A program made the position numbers and the translations under genes. Of a stretch of 13,451 nt of DNA, positions 13,342-13,451 are shown one piece after another. Position 1 is the first letter of the stretch; each line of letters starts with the position of its first letter. The DNA is from Actinomycetota bacterium (GTDB lineage Bacteria > Actinomycetota > Acidimicrobiia > Acidimicrobiales > CADCSY01). The stretch is from positions 1 through 13,451 of the forward strand of contig JACOTK010000140.1 of the NCBI GenBank assembly GCA_016178435.1. The letters are read 5' to 3'. A model generated the notes under the pieces. The model worked only from the letters and a program-made list of their open reading frames with translations. It did no database searches and was not told where the DNA came from.

Positions 13342-13451
13342 ATGATCATGCTCACACGACTCAACGGTCAGGCATTCGCGCTCAACTGCGACCTCGTCGA
13401 ACGCATCGACATCACCCCGGACACCGTCATCACCCTGGTCGACGGAACCAA
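13342..13451 (+). CDS. flbD: FlbD/SwrD family flagellar protein (3' end cut by window)
   Basis: The first 36 codons of a small FlbD (SwrD) protein are visible. They show the family pattern MIxLTRLNG (MIMLTRLNGQ), then ALNCDLVERID, TPDTVITLVDG. SwrD/FlbD supports motor power in Bacillus subtilis, where swrD lies in the fla/che operon after flgE; the same order is seen here. AGGA at 13329-13332, nine bases before the ATG, supports the start. A second in-frame ATG two codons on is less likely. No promoter is evident in 13256-13341, but it lies after a strong hairpin, so either read-through or an unrecognised promoter is needed. Family length is about 60-75 residues, so roughly half is missing. 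Confidence 0.88.
   Translation, partial: MIMLTRLNGQAFALNCDLVERIDITPDTVITLVDGT

Overview
The window is one continuous flagellar gene cluster, all on the + strand, from a high-GC bacterium. Four things suggest a monoderm actinobacterium: GC-rich codon use, dense stop/start overlaps, a short FlgD, and no L-ring or P-ring genes among the rod and hook genes. An acidimicrobial-type lineage would fit, but that placement is inference and no marker gene here fixes the taxon. There are no RNA genes, mobile elements, CRISPR arrays or phage genes. No gene-free stretch exceeds 300 bases; the longest is about 245 bases (2753-2997) and carries the main candidate regulatory region.

Region 1 (1-2752) is the late filament module. 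It holds the 3' end of a flagellin gene, a strong hairpin, flaG, fliD (filament cap), fliS (flagellin chaperone) and a small helical protein in the slot usually held by fliT. These genes overlap or nearly touch.

Region 2 (2753-2997) separates the filament module from the basal-body module. It has a candidate sigma28/WhiG-type promoter, several potential RNA hairpins including two mutually exclusive pairings, and a 32-codon ORF with a strong ribosome binding site whose stop overlaps the flgB start codon. I read it as a candidate regulated leader for the operon below.

Region 3 (2998-13178) is the basal-body, export and hook operon: flgB, flgC, fliE, fliF, fliG, fliH, fliI, fliJ, a peptidoglycan hydrolase, fliK, flgD, flgE. 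The order matches the Firmicutes fla/che operon (flgB-flgC-fliE-fliF-fliG-fliH-fliI-fliJ-ylxF-fliK-flgD-flgE-swrD). The difference is that the ylxF slot holds a two-domain NlpC/P60 plus lytic transglycosylase protein with no evident signal peptide. It is the best candidate for the wall-remodelling enzyme needed to pass the rod, a role FlgJ plays in proteobacteria. Two tandem hairpins close the operon.

Region 4 (13179-13451) contains those hairpins and the first 36 codons of flbD/swrD, cut by the window end.

The genes form an assembly line: FliF and FliG make the MS-ring and rotor, FliH, FliI and FliJ energise export, FliE, FlgB and FlgC build the rod while the hydrolase opens the wall, FlgD, FlgE and FliK make the hook and set its length, and FliS, FliD, flagellin and FlaG make the filament.
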